Below, piece by piece: positions 9,801 through 22,382 of a stretch of 64,000 nucleotides of DNA. Positions within the stretch are counted from its first letter, which is position 1. Every line of letters begins with the position of its first letter. Source of the DNA: Thinopyrum elongatum (Eukaryota > Streptophyta > Magnoliopsida > Poales > Poaceae); NCBI GenBank assembly GCA_011799875.1, contig CM022302.1, forward strand, positions 100,814,237-100,878,236. Direction: 5' to 3'. Below the pieces are notes generated by a model, which saw only the letters and a list, made by a program, of their open reading frames with translations, had not been told where the DNA came from and made no database searches. Made by a program: the position numbers and the translations under genes.

Positions 9801-12800
9801 GTGATATTGTCTTGCATGTTGCATACGATGTCTAGCTTGTATTGCTTGTAATTTGATTAAATTACTTCTGATTAGTTTACACAAATAGTTGTGAATATGC
9901 CATGTTGTCCTATTTTTCGTACATATTCCATCCTCGTATCATGTGTTTGCCTTACATCAAGGTAGTGATTGTCAGTATCATGCATGAATGAGTTTTGAAG
10001 AGTGAATTTTATTGCTTTTTCTTGTCGATTTTATTTGATAATGGAAAATCAATAAAGCAAAAGGAAATTAGCAAGGCAGTGGATAAAGGTGCTCCTTCCA
10101 AACAACTGAAACGGAGGGCCTCTACACATTCTATCCGCCATCCCCCCAACAAGATTTGGAATACAACACATGCATAGACACTCAACGTAGCTGTGTTGAT
10201 GATGAGCACGTCTCCCCTTGTCCACCATCACATGTGCTCCCTCTAACATGGCACTGTTATATGTGGTTGCATGTTATGTATGAGGTCTAGCCTGTATTGC
10301 TTCTAATTTTGTTGAATTCCATCTGCTTACTTTACACATTATACTTGTTAATAAGACACATGTTCCTCTTTCTAGAACATACAATATATGTCTATCACCC
10401 CATGTTCTTACATCAAAGTACTACTGTTGTGTGACCTACAACAATCACTTATCATAAGACACGTTTAACCTGGGAGTGTGATAGAGGTTACATCTCGCAT
10501 TCTTTTCTAGCTTGTAGTACTTCTAATTTGTTGAAATGGCACTTATGACGAGACAGTTTTAACTTGGTAGAGTTATATTCATTGCATCTTTCATATGGTG
10601 TCTAGCTTTCATTGCTTCTAATTTGTTGAAATGCCTTTTGCTTAGTTTACACATCATAGCTGTGAATATGCAATGTCGTCCTTTTTTCTCACACATTCAA
10701 TCATCCTATCATGCGGTCGCCTTACATTAAAGTAGTGCTCGTCAGCATCCTGCATCAATGAGTTTTGAAAAGCATATTTTTATTCATTTTTCTTGTGGGT
10801 TTGACTTGACAAGGCAATAAAATTAAAAAAGAGGAAGGAAAAAATTAAGGCAGGGACTGATGGCGGTCTTCCGGCGATACCGGCATCCCAGGTGCTTTCT
10901 CTAGCTTAGGAGTGTGATATTGTCTTGCATGTTCCATATGATGTCTAGCTTGTATTGCTTGTAATTTGGTTAAATTACTTCTGATTAGTTTAGACAAATA
11001 GTTGTGAATATGCCATGTCGTCCTGTTTTTCGTACACATTCCATCCTCGTATCATGTGTTTGCCTTACATCAAGGTAGTGATTGTCAGTTTCATGCATGA
11101 ATGAGTTCTGAAGAGTGAATTTTATTGCTTTTTCTTGACGATTTTACTTGATAATGCAAAATCTATAAAGCAGAAGGAAATTAGCAAGGCAGTGGATAAA
11201 GGTGCCCCTTCCAAACAACTGAAACGGAGAGCCTCTACACATTCTACTCCGCCATCCCCCCAACAAGATTTGGAATACAACACATGCATAGACACTCAAC
11301 GTAGCTGTGTTGATGATGAGCACGTCTCCCCTTGTCCACCATCACAGGTGCTCCCTCTAACATGGCACTGTTATATGTAGTTGCATGGTATGTATGATGT
11401 CTAGCTTGTATTGCTTCTAATTTTGTTGAATTTCAACTGCTTACTTTACACATTATACTTCTGAATAAGACACGTGTTCCTATTTCTAGAACATACAATA
11501 TTTGTCTATCACACCATGTTCTTACATCGAAGTACTACTATTGTGTAACCTACAACAATCACTTATGATAAGACATGTTTAACTTGGGAGTGTGATATAG
11601 GTTACATCTCGCATTCTTTTCTAGCTTGTACTACTTCTAATTTGTTGAAATGGCACTTGTGACGAGACCGTTTTAACTTCGTAGAGTTATATTCGTTGCA
11701 TCTTTCATGTCGTGTGTAGCTTTCATTGCTTCTAATTTGTTGAAATGCCTTCTGCTTAGTTTACACATCATAGCTGTGAATATGCAATGTTGTCCTTTTT
11801 TCTCACACATTCAATCATCCTATCATGAGGTCGCCTTACATTAAAGTAGTGCTCGTCAGCATCCTTCATCCATGAGTTCTGAAAAGCAAATTTTTATTCA
11901 TTTTTCTTGTGAGTTTGACATGACAAGGCAATAAAATTAATAAAGAGGAAGGAAAAAATTAAGGCAGGGACTGATGGCGGTCTTCCGGCGATACCGGCAT
12001 CCCAGGTGCTTTCTCTAGCTTAGCAGTGTGATATTGTCTTGCATGTTGCATATGATGTCTAGCTTGTATTGCTTGTAATTTGATTAAATTACTTCAGATT
12101 AGTTTACACAAATAGTTGTGAATATGCAATGTCGTCCTGTTTTTCATTCATATTCCATCTTCGTATCATGTGTTTGCCTTACATCAAGGTAGTGATTGTC
12201 AGTATAATGCATGAATGAGTTTTGAAGAGTGAATTTGATTTCTTTTTCTTATCGATTTTACTTGATAATGCAAAATCAATAAAGCAAAAGGAAATTAGCA
12301 AGGTAGTGGATAAAGGTGTTCCTTCCAAACAACTGAAACGGAGGGCCTCCACACTTTCTACTCCGCCATCCCCCCAACAAGATTTGGAATACAACACATG
12401 CATAGACACTCAACGTAGCTGTGTTGATGATGAGCACGTCTCCCCTTGTCCACCATCACAGGTGCTCCCTCTAACATGGCACTGTTATATGTGGTTGCAT
12501 CTTATGTATGATGTCTAGCTTGTATTGCTTCTAATTTTGTTGAATTCCATCTGCTTACTTTACACATTATACTTGTGAATAACAGACGTGTTCCTGTTTC
12601 TAGAACATATAATATTTGTCTATCACACCATGTTCTTACATCAAAGTACTACTGTTGTGTAACCTACAACAATCACTTATCATAAGACACGTTTAAACTA
12701 GGAGTGTGATATAGGTTACATCTCGCATTCTTTTCTAGCTTGTACTACTTCTAATTTGTTGAAATGGCACTTATGACGAGACAGTTTTAACTTGGTAGAG

Positions 12801-14010
12801 TTATATTCGTTGCATCTTTCGTATGGTGTCTAGCTTTCACTGCTTCTAATTTGTTGAAATGCCTTCTGCTTAGTTTACACATCATAGCTGTGAATATGCA
12901 ATGTTGTCCTTTTTTCTCACACATTCAATCATCCTATCATGCGGTCGCCTTACATTAAAGTAGTGCTCTTCAGCATCCTGCATCAATGAGTTCTGAAAAG
13001 CGAATTTTTATTCATTTTTCTTGTGGGTTTGACTTGACAAGGCAATAAAATTAAGAAAGAGGAAGGAAAAAATTAAGGCAGGGACTGATGGCGGTCTTCC
13101 GGCGATACCGGCATCCCATGTGCTTTCTCTAGCTTAGCAGTGTGATATTGTCTTGCATGTTGCATACGATGTCTAGCTTATATTTCTTGTAATTTGATTA
13201 AATTACTTCTGATTAGTTTACACAAATAGTTGTGAATATGCCATGTCGTCCTGTTTTTCGTACATATTCCATCCTCGTATCATGTGTTTGCCTTACATCA
13301 AGGTAGTGATTGTCAGTATCATGCATGAATGAGTTCTGAAGAGTGAATTTTATTGCTTTTTCTTGTTAATTTTACTTGATAATGCAAAATCAATAAAGGA
13401 GAAGGAAATTAGCAAGGCAGTGGATAAAGGTTCTCCTTCCGAACAACTGAAATGAAGGGCCTCTACACATTCTACTCCGCCATCCCCCCAACAAGATTTG
13501 GAATACAACACATGCATAGACACTCAACGTAGCTGTGTTGATGATGAGCACGTCTCCCCTTGTCCATCATCATAGGTGCTCCCTCTAACATGGCACTGTT
13601 ATATGTGGTTGCATGTTTTGTATGTTGTCTAACTTGTATTGCTTCTAATTTTGTTGAATTTCATCTGCTTACTTTACACATTATACTTGTGAATAAGACA
13701 TGTGTTCCTATTTCTCGAACATACAATATCTGTCTATCACACCATGTTCTTGCATCAAAGTACTACTGTTGTGTAACCTGCAACAATCACTTTTCAAAAG
13801 ACACGTTTAACTTGGGTGTCTGATATAGTTTACATCTCGCATTATTTTCTAGCTTGTACTACTAATTTGTTGAAATGGCACTAATGACGAGACAGTTTTA
13901 ACTTGGTAGAGTGATATTCATTGCATCTTACATATGGTGTCTAGCTTTCATTGCTTCTAATTTGTTGAAATGCCTTCTGCTTAGTTTACACATCATAGCT
14001 ATGAATATGC
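6869..14010 (+). repeat. Tandem array, 1,113-1,114-bp units, six full plus partial units
   Basis: The anchor GTGCTCCCTCTAACATGGC recurs at 6893, 8006, 9120, 10234, 11348, 12462 and 13576 with small variants, giving one spacing of 1,113 and five of exactly 1,114. The units differ by scattered substitutions and a few small indels. Each unit contains shorter internal repeats (segments around TCTAGCTTGTATTGCTTCTAATTTG) and two exon-like cassettes that end in CAG/GTGCT. The array degrades at about 14010 into more divergent copies (14010-14388) that lead directly into the first exon of the transposase-like gene. Expansion by unequal crossing-over or replication slippage is inferred. Confidence 0.92.
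11174..11347 (+). other. Exon-like cassette Q (best-preserved copy)
   Basis: Each array unit holds a 174-nt segment preceded by AAAGCAG (possible acceptor) and followed by GTGCTCCC (possible donor). This copy is open for 58 codons and starts K-E-I-S-K-A-V-D-K-G. Equivalent segments are 7832-8005 (TGA stop), 8946-9119 (open), 10061-10233 (one base short, acceptor CAA), 12288-12461 (open, acceptor CAA) and 13402-13575 (TGA stop). A length divisible by three would allow repeats to be spliced in phase. The start of the translated segment looks weakly like exon 1 of the gene at 14389 (K-E, then basic K-R runs). Transcription is not shown by the sequence. Confidence 0.5.
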
Positions 14011-14388
14011 AATGGCACTAATGACGAGAGACCTTTAACTTGGTAGTGTGATGTTGTTTGCATCTTGCATATGATTTATTTCTTGTACTGCTTCACATTT
14101 GTTTAAATGCCAGTTATGACGAGACACTGTTAACTTGGCAGAGCGATATTTGTAGCATCTTTCATATGGTATCTACCTTCCATTGCATTGCTTCTAATTT
14201 ATTGAAATTCCTTCTGCTTAGTTTACACATCATAGTTCTGATTATCTCATGTCGTCCTGTTTTTCGTACATATTACATCCTCCTATCATGCGGTTGTCTA
14301 ACATCAAAGTTTAGCTCATCTGTATCACGCATCAATTTTTTCTGAATAACTAACTTTTAATTCCTTTTTCTTGTCGGCTTGACTTGAC

Positions 14389-16721
14389 ATGGCACAGAGA
14401 ATGAGGAAGGAACACAGAATAGCAGGGGATGGTGTTAGTACTCAGGACGCACGAAAACGGAAGCGGAAGAATTATGCAGATTCTGATGGTACTGATGGTG
14501 CAATAGAAGGTCAAAGTCCACCGGAAAATTGTACAAACACGGTATCCCGTGCTACACTAGCCGCAAAACAATCCAAACAGAAACTAATAGCTGCCACCAA
14601 ACAAGCAATGGCAGCCCTAGTTGTTGCAACACCTTCCATAGTACCACCAGCTGCACGAGTTACTCGTTTGTCAACTCAGCTAGCAGCACGTTCCCAAGCT
14701 CCCTTGCCACCTGACACTACTTCCGAAGCACTCTTGACACCAGACGAGTTGGTAAGATCAGATGAACCTTGTGAGCTTCAACAGCAAGAAGGTAGTTGTT
14801 GGAGTCAAGTTACAGTTGCATGCTTCTTTATATGTAGTCTCACAGTTTGATGTACACTAACACTTCCTATGTTCGTTGTTGGACTAGCACCTAGGTGCAA
14901 GAGGAAACAGACATCAGGGACAATGCTCGATAGGTTAACTAAATCTAGAGGAGGAAGAATGGAGATCCGTTTAGAGGAAGGTTTAAAAAGGCCACGTGAT
15001 GCTACAGAGTCAGCCAAGTTAGTATCAGAGGCAGCGGTTGCTGCTAGGTGTCATGCACGTATCCTCCCAACATGGATTCAGTACAGGAATGACAAAGATG
15101 AAACCCAGTTCAACACCTTCCTCGACCATTTATCTGTAAGTATGGTTATGTATGGAAACTAGTAATATCGTCTTGGTCTGTCCCATACTTTCTAGCTTGC
15201 TGGTAATGAGACTCCCATAATTTTCAACAGATGAGGTTCAAGTTGGATAGCCAAGATGATGCAACCAGACAAGCATGCACCCATGTTTTCAAGTCTGCTC
15301 TGCGACAGTATCAGTATAACTTGAGGAAAACTCACTTTGAAGGCAAGGCTAACAGTGAACTTGCCCAAACATCTCCAGTGGAAAATATATCGGATGAAGA
15401 CTGGAGAGGCCTCGTTAAACACTGGTCTGATCCAAAGTATCAAGTATGTTATATGTATGTGATCAGATCACATGTTGAACTCCTATTTATGCATGTGCCT
15501 CACAAATCTATCTTCTTGTAGGTGAACTATTCAAAGAACAAGGCCAACCGTACGAAATTGAAATTCCAACAGACGACAGGATCTCGTAGCTATATTGCAC
15601 ACTGCGAGGCTCTTGTAATTAGCTAATATTTCACTCTTTTCGCTGTGCCATATTATCAAATCTATATTGACTTGTTCCAAATGCAGAGGAAAGCCCGCAA
15701 GTACCAAAAAGTACCTGAACCAAATGCTGTGGAAATCTTCAAGGACTGTCACACCAGCAAGACGAAGCGCATGACTACACCAATCAAAGCCGCTATTGTA
15801 AGTCCTTAATCCTCATACCTTTTAACTACTACTTACACTGACTTGTGCATTGAACTTCACGGTTTGCAGCCAATGTCTATTACTCTTTTCAATTTTATAC
15901 ACAATTGTCTTAGTGTATCATTGCACCTTACAAAGTTTAAAAGAGAGGAGTGATGCTCCTTTGATCTTGATATGTAATCTAGTTCCGTGCTGGACTTGTC
16001 TACACAATGTTACAATTGCCTGTTTTCTGTTCTCAGTTGTTTTGTGATATGAATGATGTAATACTATGCTTACCGTATTATAAACTTTGTCTCTTTATCC
16101 TTAGCTGTCAATACAATGTGAAGAAATAGACAATACATTAGCCATGGTACATGGTCATATGTTTGGAACCTAGTTTTATTATGTACTTTGCAGTAAAATA
16201 CAACTAATATTTTACACGGGTTCACCAGAACAAGTTCTGTATATAGACCAAAGCTATTTTGTTTGGTTTTGCTACCTCCTTAATATCTTCTGTTCTGGTA
16301 CTACTAATGTAAAAACTCAACTTTTCAGCAAGCTATGGAATAAATGGTGGAACTTGCACCTTCTGAAGGTGACGAGGCAACTATAACTGCAATGTCACCT
16401 CTTGCTGCAGTGGGTCAGTACCAGTCCACTAACTGTGCCAAAAGCACGTTCCTGCGTAATACTGGGTTGGTTGTTAAGGCAATCTCGCCCAAACTGCCTC
16501 ATGATCAAGATATGCAATCTCAAAACAATGTTATATCTGCGCTCCAGACACAAGTCCATTCCCTAACAGAGACCCTTTGTGAAACAAGGACAGCCATTGT
16601 TCGATGTCGTCAAGATATGCATGGTTTTGAAACCAGACTATCAGACATTAGCTATGTTGTTCAGGAGCCTAAGAGAAATGAAGGCGAAGGTTATGGTGCT
16701 CCATCGGACAGTACAGCATGA
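14389..16721 (+). pseudogene. CACTA-1 Transposase_24-type (Ptta/En/Spm) gene with premature stop
   Basis: Six exons fit GT-AG rules with phase kept: 14389-14791, 14888-15135, 15231-15443, 15522-15614, 15687-15797 and 16329-16721. The centre (exons 2-5) matches the plant Transposase_24 (Ptta/En/Spm) family as I know it: the D-S-Q-D-D-A-T-R region, a W-R-G-L-V-K-H-W segment and F-Q-Q-T-T-G-S-R-S-Y. Such proteins are thought to be the DNA-binding TnpA-like partner of TNP2. Exon 1 is basic and Ala-rich. In the last exon the frame meets TAA at 16341-16343 four codons in, then stays open for 125 codons in the same frame. A one-base change from a Lys codon would explain this. The product would be about 360 residues instead of about 486, losing a helical, probably coiled-coil tail. 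Exon 1 starts in sequence homologous to the array cassettes. Confidence 0.78.
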
Positions 16722-17039
16722 AAACATAAAAGTCAGGTCAAATGAACTGAGCTTCTGAACTTCTGGTGGTGCATTTATCTGCTGGACTGTTAACTTTTAT
16801 GCCAACCTTCCTGTTGTTTTACGGTTGTAATTTGTTTTGTTACGATACAAACTTTGTTCTAAACGTGCAGTGACTGGCTGAAGAAAACAGCAAGCCATTT
16901 TTGTATAGTGTAGGGTGTTCCCTATATTTGCACTAGTGGCGAACTTTGATGCCCAATGGATGTAATCTGTGCAATTGCCTTAATAGCCTAGCGTTAGTTT
17001 CTGGCTTATTTATTTCCCTAGTCTTCTTTTTCCTTGGTT
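16722..17039 (+). other. 3' flank of the CACTA-1 gene
   Basis: AT-rich sequence between the stop codon and the subterminal repeats. I see no coding frame. It is presumably 3' UTR and terminator of the upstream gene. A CACTAGTG string at about 16931 was considered as a transposon end and rejected. Confidence 0.5.
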
Positions 17040-17603
17040 TGCTCATGGCCGCAACAAACATGGGCCATATACGGACCGTGGTAACCTTGAGCCTGCTACG
17101 GGCCGTAGGATCCATGGGCCTCCTACGGGCCGTCGGATAAATGGGCCTCCAACGGCCCGTAGATTCAGTGGGCCTCGAGCCGTCGGATAAATGGGCCCAC
17201 ATGGGCCGTAAACGGGCGTAATTGGTATCGCACCAGCACGATAACGGGCCGTTAACAGGCCGGAAGACAGCAAAGGCTTAATTCTGTGATAGGCATAACG
17301 GGTCGTTAATGGGCCAGAATATAGGACGGGCTGGAAATGGCGCAGCGGGTTAACAGGCCACAAACGGTCCGATTCTAACCACGGGCCGAATTTGGCCCAT
17401 TAGGGGAACAGGCCAGTAAGGGGCCAGAAGTAATCGAGGGTAGGAAAGGAGCCCAAGAATGTATGGGCCGTCAGTAGGCCGAAAGCTAACACGGGCTGGA
17501 AATGGCCCATGTGAATCATGGGCCGTTACTGGGCATAAAGAAATTTACTGTTTATTATGGGCCAGAGTCACCGCGGCCCATTAAAGGGCCCAAAAATACG
17601 AAA
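17040..17603. repeat. CACTA-1 subterminal repeats, left part (GGGCC-rich)
   Basis: About 560 bp with dense copies of ACGGGCCGT, TACGGGCCGTAGG, ATGGGCC and AACAGGCC in both orientations. Short, degenerate, bidirectional repeats next to the terminus are typical of CACTA elements, where they bind the TnpA-type protein. The block is interrupted after 17608 and resumes at 23521. Confidence 0.7.
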
Positions 17604-17608
17604 GGCCT

Positions 17609-18265
17609 TGTCGGGGATATACCCCACGGCGTAAACCGGCCGGAAGTATAACCCAGCCGGACTTGGCGGTTTATTTGAGACCCCGCTGACACTTGGCGAT
17701 TCACTGGCGACCCGCCCTGACCTGGCGGTTTACAAGCATCCCGCTTGGTCATTATGACTCACTGGTGACCCGGCGGGCGGGTCAGACGGATGACAAGGCC
17801 CAAGGCCTAGAAGGCCAGTTTATATTAATGGTGGGCTGGTTTAAGAGGAAAGGCGTGAAGAATATTACCTTACAAGGAGTTAAAGGCCCGGGCTTGTATC
17901 TGGTTTGTAATAGAAGATAGACTAGTCCTACTAGGACTCCACATGTAACTCACCCCTCCAACTTATATAAGGAGGGGCGGGGCACCCCTAGAGGGACAAG
18001 TTCCACAAGTTTGACAAGTCTAAATAGATAGACAAATCAATGACTCTCGAGATGAGAGAGAGAGAAACACCGCCCTTGTAATCGAGATCATCATCAATAT
18101 CAATGAAGCAGGATGTAGGCTTTTACCTCCATCGTGAGGGGCCGAACCTGGGTAAAATCTCGCGTCTCTCGTCCCACTCAACCCCTCTCAAGCTACCACA
18201 TAGATGCGTTGGCCTCACGACTAAGTCCTTTCAACGAGGACATCTGCCGTGACAAATCCACGACA
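17609..18265 (+). repeat. 5' LTR of the LARD-like element
   Basis: 657 bp, TGTCGGGGATATACCCC start and CACGACA end. TATA box TTATATAA at 17963-17970. A block at 18104-18158 (GAAGCAGGATGTAGG ... GAACCTGGGTAAA) is shared with the LTRs of Gypsy-A, -B and -C. Confidence 0.93.
17963..17970 (+). promoter_or_regulatory. TATA box in LARD 5' LTR
   Basis: TTATATAA followed by GGAGGGGCGGGGC, the only strong TATA in the LTR, about 300 bp before its end. Confidence 0.7.
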
Positions 18266-18839
18266 GTTGGCGCCCACCATGAGGCCAGGCGCACGGTGGT
18301 GTTGAGTTCATGGAGGGCTCTCTATCCCAGGGATCGAGAAGTTCATGATTTTTCGGATGAAGAAGAACCGGATTGTGTCTGTGTGTCCTGTCACACGCAA
18401 CCAAGCGATCCGTCGTGGCCGAATCACTTTCCACTGCACCGCCGCAACACAGCCACGTTTTACCATTGACAGACAAGCACCCAGGATCTCCCCAAAGGAA
18501 TTATCCATAGTTTACTACGTGAAGACCCGATCAAATCCAAGGAAACATCATAAAGAAGACCGCAAGTTGGAGGAGGACACGGACGTGAGTCAATGGATCC
18601 AGCCACGACCCGGAAGCAGACGTATCCGCGGACTCGGGCTCCGCCGTTGACTCGCAAGCTGGTTTGGGCCTACGCCTCGCGACTGCAAGCTGTTGCTACC
18701 GTCACGTTTTTGCCTCGTCAGCCGTAGCTGCACCAAGCCAGCCTCACCTTCACCTCCACACTGCCGTGTCGACCTGCGCTGCCACTGTGCCAAGCTGGAC
18801 TCCAAGTCGCTTGCCGATCTACCTCGACCACAGCGGGGC

Positions 18840-19802
18840 CAAGCCGCCTGCCTCTACTCCGGTCCGGTTTACAACGCGGAGGGTACTATGCATTATCCAG
18901 CAGCAGCATCCGGGTTCATCCGGCAAAAAATACCAGGTGTTATTTTTCTTATGTATTTTATAAGTACATGTTAATTCATCCGACAACAATTACTCTGGCC
19001 TGTAATATTTTTATACAGGAAGGCTATTAAAAAAAGGGGGGTGGTACTATACCACGGAGGCACGTTCGGCTGTGCCGCGCAGCTTCACGGACACGCGTAT
19101 TGCGGTCCGGTTTACATCAACGCGCCGACCAACTTGCCCGTCCGCGCCACCTCACAACGCCACGGACGACTCGCCCGTCCGCCCTCGCCGCTGGTTCACG
19201 CGTCCGCACCGGTTTATAACGCGGAGGACAACTGGCTCGTCTGTGCCGGCTTACAAGGCCGCGACCGACTCATCACTCCGAAGCCGCTTCTGATGCTGCG
19301 GTGGTTTTACTGTCCGCGCAAACATCAGGTGGTATTCATCTAAATTTATGTATTAAACACTTATTGTTTTTGTCAAAGAACAATTACTCTGTCCTGTAAT
19401 ATTTTTACACAGGACAATTTTTATGCCATTCACGAACACGCGTATTGCGGTCCGGTTTACATCAACGCGCCGGCCGACTCGCCCGTCCGCACCACCTTAC
19501 AACACCACGGACGACTCGCCCGTCCGCCCTGACCACCGGTTCATGCGTCCGCGCCGGTTTACAACGCGGAGGACAACTTGCTCGTCCGCACCGGTTTACA
19601 AACGCCGCAGCCAGTTCATCCGTCTGCTCGCATGGCCGACTTGCCCATGATTAATTCCAGCTTCACCGTGGTGATCATCAACTTCACTGTGGATATTTTC
19701 TGGCTAACATATCAGGTGAAATCCATCCATCATATTTTCATATTATATGTTGCTTTTTTTAAAAAGAGCAATTACTCTGGCTTGCAAGTTTTTCCAATGC
19801 AG
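18840..19802 (+). repeat. Three about 390-bp tandem modules with intron-like segments inside the LARD
   Basis: The string AATTACTCTG recurs at 18989, 19382 and 19770 (spacing 393 and 388). In each module a GC-rich part containing GGTCCGGTTTACA-type sequence is followed by an AT-rich segment that begins CAGGT and ends in a pyrimidine-rich run plus ACAGGA or GCAGGA. The AT-rich parts (about 18934-19018, 19327-19414, 19713-19802) look like introns. No conserved protein frame runs through the GC-rich parts. Confidence 0.65.
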
Positions 19803-20689
19803 GACAAATTGTCTATTGCAAAAAGGGATTATTATATCGCTGAGCTATTGGATAACCCATGCCGGTTTATATCGCAGTTCAGTCCGCATCAACCCGTCAG
19901 GACCGTGCGAGTTACCCAATAAACATGCACAGGCCGCCGTCCCCGAGTCCGGTCTATATCAACATATGGCCGATTTACACGTCCGCACCAGCGTACGGTG
20001 CCGTGGCCGATTCATTTATCTGTGCCGCTTCTGATGCTGCGGTCGTCCTTGTCGTCCGTCTCTCGCGGCCTGGTCTACATCAACATACCGGGCCGCACCG
20101 GTCTGCATGAGCTGTTTATTGAGTATGAGAAAGTCACTGCTTGGGTAGCCCGGTTTTCTTTCAAATTGGAGGTAAATTATCATCAACCGATGTCTGCACT
20201 GGATGGTTCAATGGGCAGGCGCACAAGTCGCTGCCACTACAGTTTGGTTAACTTCAAAATAGCCAGTTGGAAGGAACCATTGGCCGAGTTGCTGATACGG
20301 CTCATACGGGATCATTTATAACCCGCCGCAGTCACCTCAACCTTCTGTGGATTCACATCGTGCTATCAACACCAATGATGCCGGATTATATCACGGTCAA
20401 ATATGGAGAATCTCAAGCCAATTCCTGGAGTCGCCTTGAGACTCGGGGGCTACAATGATATGACTCAAGCAAGTGTTGCCAGTTTTTAGTGAATTCAAGA
20501 ACTCCGGGTCATTGGAGAGAAGATAACCCTGGTCCGGAGGCTACTGCTATATTGATGAAAATTTAAAGGCCGTCAGAAAAATTCCGGCTTAAAAAGTATA
20601 TGACAATTACAAAATCCCGGCTCAATGAAGGAGTTCCAGGTCATCAGAAAAGATTCCGGTTTAAAATTCCAGTTCAAGGGAAATCAGTC

Positions 20690-20835
20690 TCACTGAAGCT
20701 CTCAAATATCCGGTTTACAATCTGACTCAAGGGAAATCAGTCTCACCAAAGCTCTCAAATATCCGGTTTACAATCCCGCTCAAGGGAAATCTGTTTCTCA
20801 CAAAGCTCTGATGCTCTCAATATCCGTTTCAAAAT
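20690..20835 (+). repeat. Short tandem repeats in LARD interior
   Basis: Three adjacent copies of a unit containing CAAGGGAAATC, a CTC-rich stretch and AAGCTCTCAAATATCCGG, each about 50-70 bp. Function unknown. Confidence 0.6.
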
Positions 20836-21879
20836 CCCGGTTCAAGAAGAATTTATCTCTTGCAAAAAGTTAAAGGTTGCCGAAGAGGACCTGTTGCCAT
20901 GATGCGCGGTTCAAACATGGGTATCCTGCCTTATTGGCTTATTATATCATTGGTCACTTGGGGGCTTCCTGTTCAAACATTGGTCGTATTCGAACCAAAG
21001 AGAACATAGCTACACCTCTTGATCGGCGTAAGGCCACCAGGAAAAGCACGTGGGGGCTTCCTGTTCAAACATAGGTGTATTCACCAAAGAGAACATAGCG
21101 TTACTACCCTCGTGAGCTGGTTGGGAACTCCAGGTGTATTCACCGAAACTTCCGGGTTATCCTGCCTGTATGCTAGCTGTTTCTCCATCAGGTAATCCTG
21201 ATTGACCCGTGAACTCTTAACAGTCAATCTTTTCTATAAGACCCTGAACTTGTTAAAGTTAAAACGCTGGATGTTATGTGAGGACACGGTTTACGGATAG
21301 CGAGGAGAAGCTCAGGCTGAAAAAGCCGCCTTCCTTGAAACTTGGTTAAACCGGCCTGTTTTGCAAGATGTTCTTCGACCTCACGTACTCTCGACAAGTC
21401 AATCTATTACAGACCGTGAACTTGTCCAGGTTAAAACGGCGATTGGGTCATGTGAGAACCGGCTCAACGGAAGCACGGATACTCCAGCGGCTATCATGCT
21501 AGTTTCATTGAAGTATTTTGTTACCATACACATATATCATCATATATTGCATCATACATTGCATCATCATTACATCATCATAGCATACATCATATCTGCA
21601 TGGATATACTGGTTTATGTTGCAGGAACCGGTTTTCAAACCAGATTATATTATTTAACTTCTTTAAATAGCCAACATGGCTGGATTTTTTATTATGGTTA
21701 TCAATAACCAGTATTATAATTGAGGTTTTCAAAGCCGAGTCAGAGCAATGGCTATTATTTCTTTATCCAAGAATACCGGCTCACATCAGAGAGTATGGTT
21801 CAATATTGAATATGCAAGACTTTCAACAACATCATCCGGACAATGGATATGGTTTTATTTAGTCCCGAGTCGCTGCAGG

Positions 21880-22345
21880 CATACGACCCGGCACTTGGGG
21901 GCTACATTATTCAAATCATGATTATCTTAAGTACGCAAGTCCCATGTCACTGCAAGCATGCACCATGGCACTTGGGGGCTAATGCAAGGTCATTTTTAAC
22001 TTGCCTCATTTAAGACCCAACCCATCACATGGTGATGAGCCGGCCCTTGGGGGCTACTAATTGCTCCTGTCAAGGGTAACCCGAAACTTGGGAGCTACAT
22101 CATATGGTGTTATTTTTTGAAGTACATATAAAGTCCCAGCTCAGTATTATCTTATTGAGCCAACCCTTGGGGACTACACATTGCTGCTTAAGTCTACATA
22201 ATCAAATCTACAAAGTCCCTGCTCATTATTGCATAATGACCCGGCCCTTGGGGGCTACACTGGCTGAAGTTTTTATGAGCATGAGGTAATTTCAAGTCCC
22301 AAGTTGCTGCAAGCATGACAACCCGGCACTTGGGGGCTATAGGTA
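21880..22345 (+). repeat. Repeated CTTGGGGGCTA motif in LARD 3' interior
   Basis: The motif CTTGGGGGCTA (once GGGGACTA, once GGGAGCTA) occurs about seven times, usually after ACCCGGC. The element's true polypurine tract (ACTGGGGGCTAA at 22852-22863) has nearly the same core, so these look like polypurine-tract-like repeats upstream of the functional one. Confidence 0.65.
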
Positions 22346-22382
22346 ATATGGATATGAGGGAGAGAAATCTTCAAAATTCTCG

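Noticed and set aside
6869..14010. Regular repeats as a CRISPR array
   Set aside because: Units are over 1 kb with no short-repeat/spacer layout, and the setting is a plant transposon.
16925..16940. CACTAGTG as a transposon terminus
   Set aside because: No matching inverted end, no target duplication and no subterminal repeats on its left side.
17043..17363. Arg/Pro-rich frames in the GGGCC region
   Set aside because: Produced by the subterminal repeat motif, not conserved as protein.
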